A DNA stretch of 64,000 nucleotides from JAEUJM01 sp041918615. GTDB lineage: Bacteria > Actinomycetota > Acidimicrobiia > Acidimicrobiales > DATDAH01. Made by a program: the position numbers and the translations under genes. Shown in pieces: positions 62,559-64,000 of the stretch. Location: contig JAYRVH010000025.1 of assembly GCA_041918615.1 (NCBI GenBank), forward strand, positions 124,001-188,000. Direction: 5' to 3'. Within the stretch, counting starts at the first letter, position 1. The number at the start of each line of letters is the position of its first letter. The notes below the pieces were generated by a model that saw only the letters and a list, made by a program, of their open reading frames with translations, did not search any database and was not told where the DNA came from.

Positions 62559-62993
62559 GTGACCAGCGACCTGCACAGCACCATCGCCGACCGTCTGCGC
62601 GGTGGCGAGCAGCGTTACACCGCCAACCGCCGGGCGGTGGTCGAGATCCTCGAGGTCACTGACCGCCCCCTCACCATCCACCAGATCCTGGAGCGTCGTC
62701 ACGATCTGGCCCAGAGCTCGGTGTACCGCAACCTCGCGGTGCTCGAGGAGACCGGCGTGGTGCACCGGGTGCACAGCTCCGACGACTTCGCCCGCTATGA
62801 GTTGGCCGAGGACCTCGCCGGCCACCACCACCATCTGATCTGCTCGTCGTGCGGTTCCGTGGCCGACTTCACGGTGTCCGCAGAAGTGGAGGCCACCCTC
62901 ACCGAGGCCCTGGAGCGGGTGGCCGCCGACACCGCCTTCCAGGGTGAGCACCACCGCCTCGACCTCGTCGGGCTCTGCGCCACCTGCCGCTGA
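62559..62993 (+). CDS. zur: Fur-family regulator, probably Zur
   Basis: 144 residues, GTG start. Winged helix with YTANRRAVVEILEVTDRPLT and SSVYRNLAVLEETGVV, metal site HHHHLICSSCG and second CxxC (LCATC) for structural zinc. Location next to znuABC makes Zur the best call; Fur cannot be excluded by sequence alone. Confidence 0.88.
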   Translation: MTSDLHSTIADRLRGGEQRYTANRRAVVEILEVTDRPLTIHQILERRHDLAQSSVYRNLAVLEETGVVHRVHSSDDFARYELAEDLAGHHHHLICSSCGSVADFTVSAEVEATLTEALERVAADTAFQGEHHRLDLVGLCATCR

Positions 62994-63012
62994 CCCCCGG
63001 GCGACGGCCCCG

Positions 63013-63504
63013 TCAGAGCATGCGCTGCATGATCACCACGTCGAGCCACCTGCGGTGCTTGCGGCCCACCTCGCGCTCGGTGCCCACCACCTCGAAGCCC
63101 ACCGAGGCGTGCAGGGCGATCGACGCGTCGTGGCCGCCGACGATGCGGGCGATCACGGTGTGGAAGCCGTGGTTGGTGGCGGTGTCGACCAAGCCGCCGA
63201 GCAGCGCCTTGCCCACGCCCTGCCCCTGGCGGGCACGGTCGACGTACACCGAATCCTCGACGGTCGTGCTGTACGCCGGCCGCTCGCGGAAGGGCGAGAG
63301 CGATCCGAAGCCCCGGATCTCGCCGTCGGCCTCGGCCACGAGCACCGCATGGGCGCCGCTGCGATCGACGAGCCACGCCTGCTGTTCGGTCAACGTGCGG
63401 GGCACGAGGTCGAAGGTGACCGTCGAGGTCGTGACCTCGAGGTTGTAGATCCGGCGGATGGCCTCGGCGTCGTTCACCGTCGCCAGTCTCACGTCGAGAT
63501 CCAC
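63013..63504 (-). CDS. GNAT acetyltransferase (phosphinothricin acetyltransferase-like)
   Basis: 163 residues, ATG at 63504. VRLATVNDAEAIRRIYNLEV, acetyl-CoA loop QGQGVGKALL and HASVGFEVVGTEREVG typical of the Pat/Bar branch, whose members acetylate phosphinothricin or amino acids such as methionine sulfoximine. Convergent with zur. Confidence 0.88.
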   Translation of the reverse strand: MDLDVRLATVNDAEAIRRIYNLEVTTSTVTFDLVPRTLTEQQAWLVDRSGAHAVLVAEADGEIRGFGSLSPFRERPAYSTTVEDSVYVDRARQGQGVGKALLGGLVDTATNHGFHTVIARIVGGHDASIALHASVGFEVVGTEREVGRKHRRWLDVVIMQRML

Positions 63505-63513
63505 GCGACAACG

Positions 63514-64000
63514 CTAGTGGTGGGCGCGGGCCTTGCGGCTGGGGAGGGGCACGGGCTCCGGCGCCGACGGCTCGAGGATGCTGAGATCGCCCGTGAGGGC
63601 CTCGATCTTGGCCCACGAGGCGACGTCCTCGTCCTCGGTGAGGAACACGATCTGCTGGTGGTGGGCGGCGCGTCCCAGCAGCTCGAGGAGTGACGGCTTC
63701 ACCGACGAGTCGAGCTCGACGAACGGGTCGTCGAGGATGAGCGGGAAGCTCTCGTGGTGGGGCCCGACGCTGCGCAGCTGTGCCAGCCGACCGATCAGCG
63801 CATTGGTCATCCCGGTGGTGAGGTCGCTCTCCATCCCCGCCGCGGCCGCCGTGGCGCTCAGCGTGTCCACGTCGTGGCGCAGGCGGGCCGCGGCCATGAT
63901 CTCGGTGTGGTGGTCGATGGCGAACTGCACCTGCACCGGTCCGGCCACCTGCTCCCAGCCGGCGAGCGACTCCCGGTAGGCCTCGGCCGCCTCCATGAGT
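63514..64000 (-). CDS. C-terminus of an SMC/RecN-like ATPase (cut by the window edge)
   Basis: About 160 residues visible, frame open to the right edge. Walker B LILDDPFVELD with the D-loop and H-loop-like IVFLTEDEDV, preceded by coiled-coil-like helices (AAEAYRESLAGWEQV). Probably chromosome or DNA repair ATPase; the ATG at 63996 is internal. Ten bases after its stop lies the GNAT gene. Confidence 0.7.
   Translation of the reverse strand, partial: LMEAAEAYRESLAGWEQVAGPVQVQFAIDHHTEIMAAARLRHDVDTLSATAAAAGMESDLTTGMTNALIGRLAQLRSVGPHHESFPLILDDPFVELDSSVKPSLLELLGRAAHHQQIVFLTEDEDVASWAKIEALTGDLSILEPSAPEPVPLPSRKARAHH

Overview
The window is very GC-rich DNA with long ATGA/GTGA-overlapped operons, frequent GTG starts, mycothiol-era actinobacterial features (VapBC, ECF/zf-HC2 pair, YcnI/DUF305/CopCD, TIGR03943 plus DUF318 permease) and a split cytochrome b/Rieske/dihaem cytochrome c cluster. 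It fits a chromosome of an aerobic actinobacterium, probably of the Acidimicrobiia; this placement is an inference from gene content, not a measured phylogeny.

Layout. 1-3773: end of a quinol:cytochrome c oxidoreductase (bc-type) operon, running directly into 3776-19624: a complete 14-gene complex I operon (nuoA-N, with NADH module E, F, G). 19712-21106: an enoyl-CoA hydratase/isomerase-like gene and a VapBC toxin-antitoxin pair. 21213-24992 (minus): a five-gene cassette of a small Cys-rich, membrane-spanning peptide, a PqqD-like/M50 peptidase fusion, an ABC ATPase, a permease and an 85-residue membrane protein; it looks like a peptide maturation/export or RiPP-like system without any recognisable modifying enzyme, and is the best candidate here for something undescribed. 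25144-35686: a second complex I operon with 11 genes, lacking nuoE, F and G, with unusual substitutions in the quinone site of NuoD and NuoH. 35765-43867: an orphan FtsX-type permease, a MidA/NDUFAF7-type methyltransferase (a complex I assembly factor family), a PAS-GGDEF-EAL protein, acetyl-CoA synthetase and a HAD-like protein.

43868-49000 is a decayed, rearranged stretch: a tandem segmental duplication has left fused fragments of yajQ and the HAD gene, a lipoprotein remnant and a frameshifted acyltransferase surround a Uma2 gene, an NHL/DUF11/RTX-repeat exoprotein, yajQ and tRNA-Tyr. 49008-55084 is a copper/envelope region with a divergent ECF sigma factor and anti-sigma factor. 55170-62993 is a thiol-redox (DsbB, thioredoxin-like) and zinc uptake region (DUF318/TIGR03943 permease, a beta-helix protein coupled to znuB, znuA, znuC, zur). 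The window ends with a GNAT acetyltransferase and the C-terminus of an SMC/RecN-like ATPase.

A striking feature is repeated DNA placed precisely at gene junctions inside the two nuo operons: four tandem 72-bp units (nuoD/E), three tandem 78-bp units (nuoC2/D2), and three smaller modules sharing the box GCCCGAGCGGCCCG and a Shine-Dalgarno-like GGAGCGGGA, with the start-codon region itself duplicated at two of them. Functionally, electrons would enter via the NADH complex I and perhaps a second donor via the 11-subunit complex, reduce the quinone pool and leave through the bc complex.
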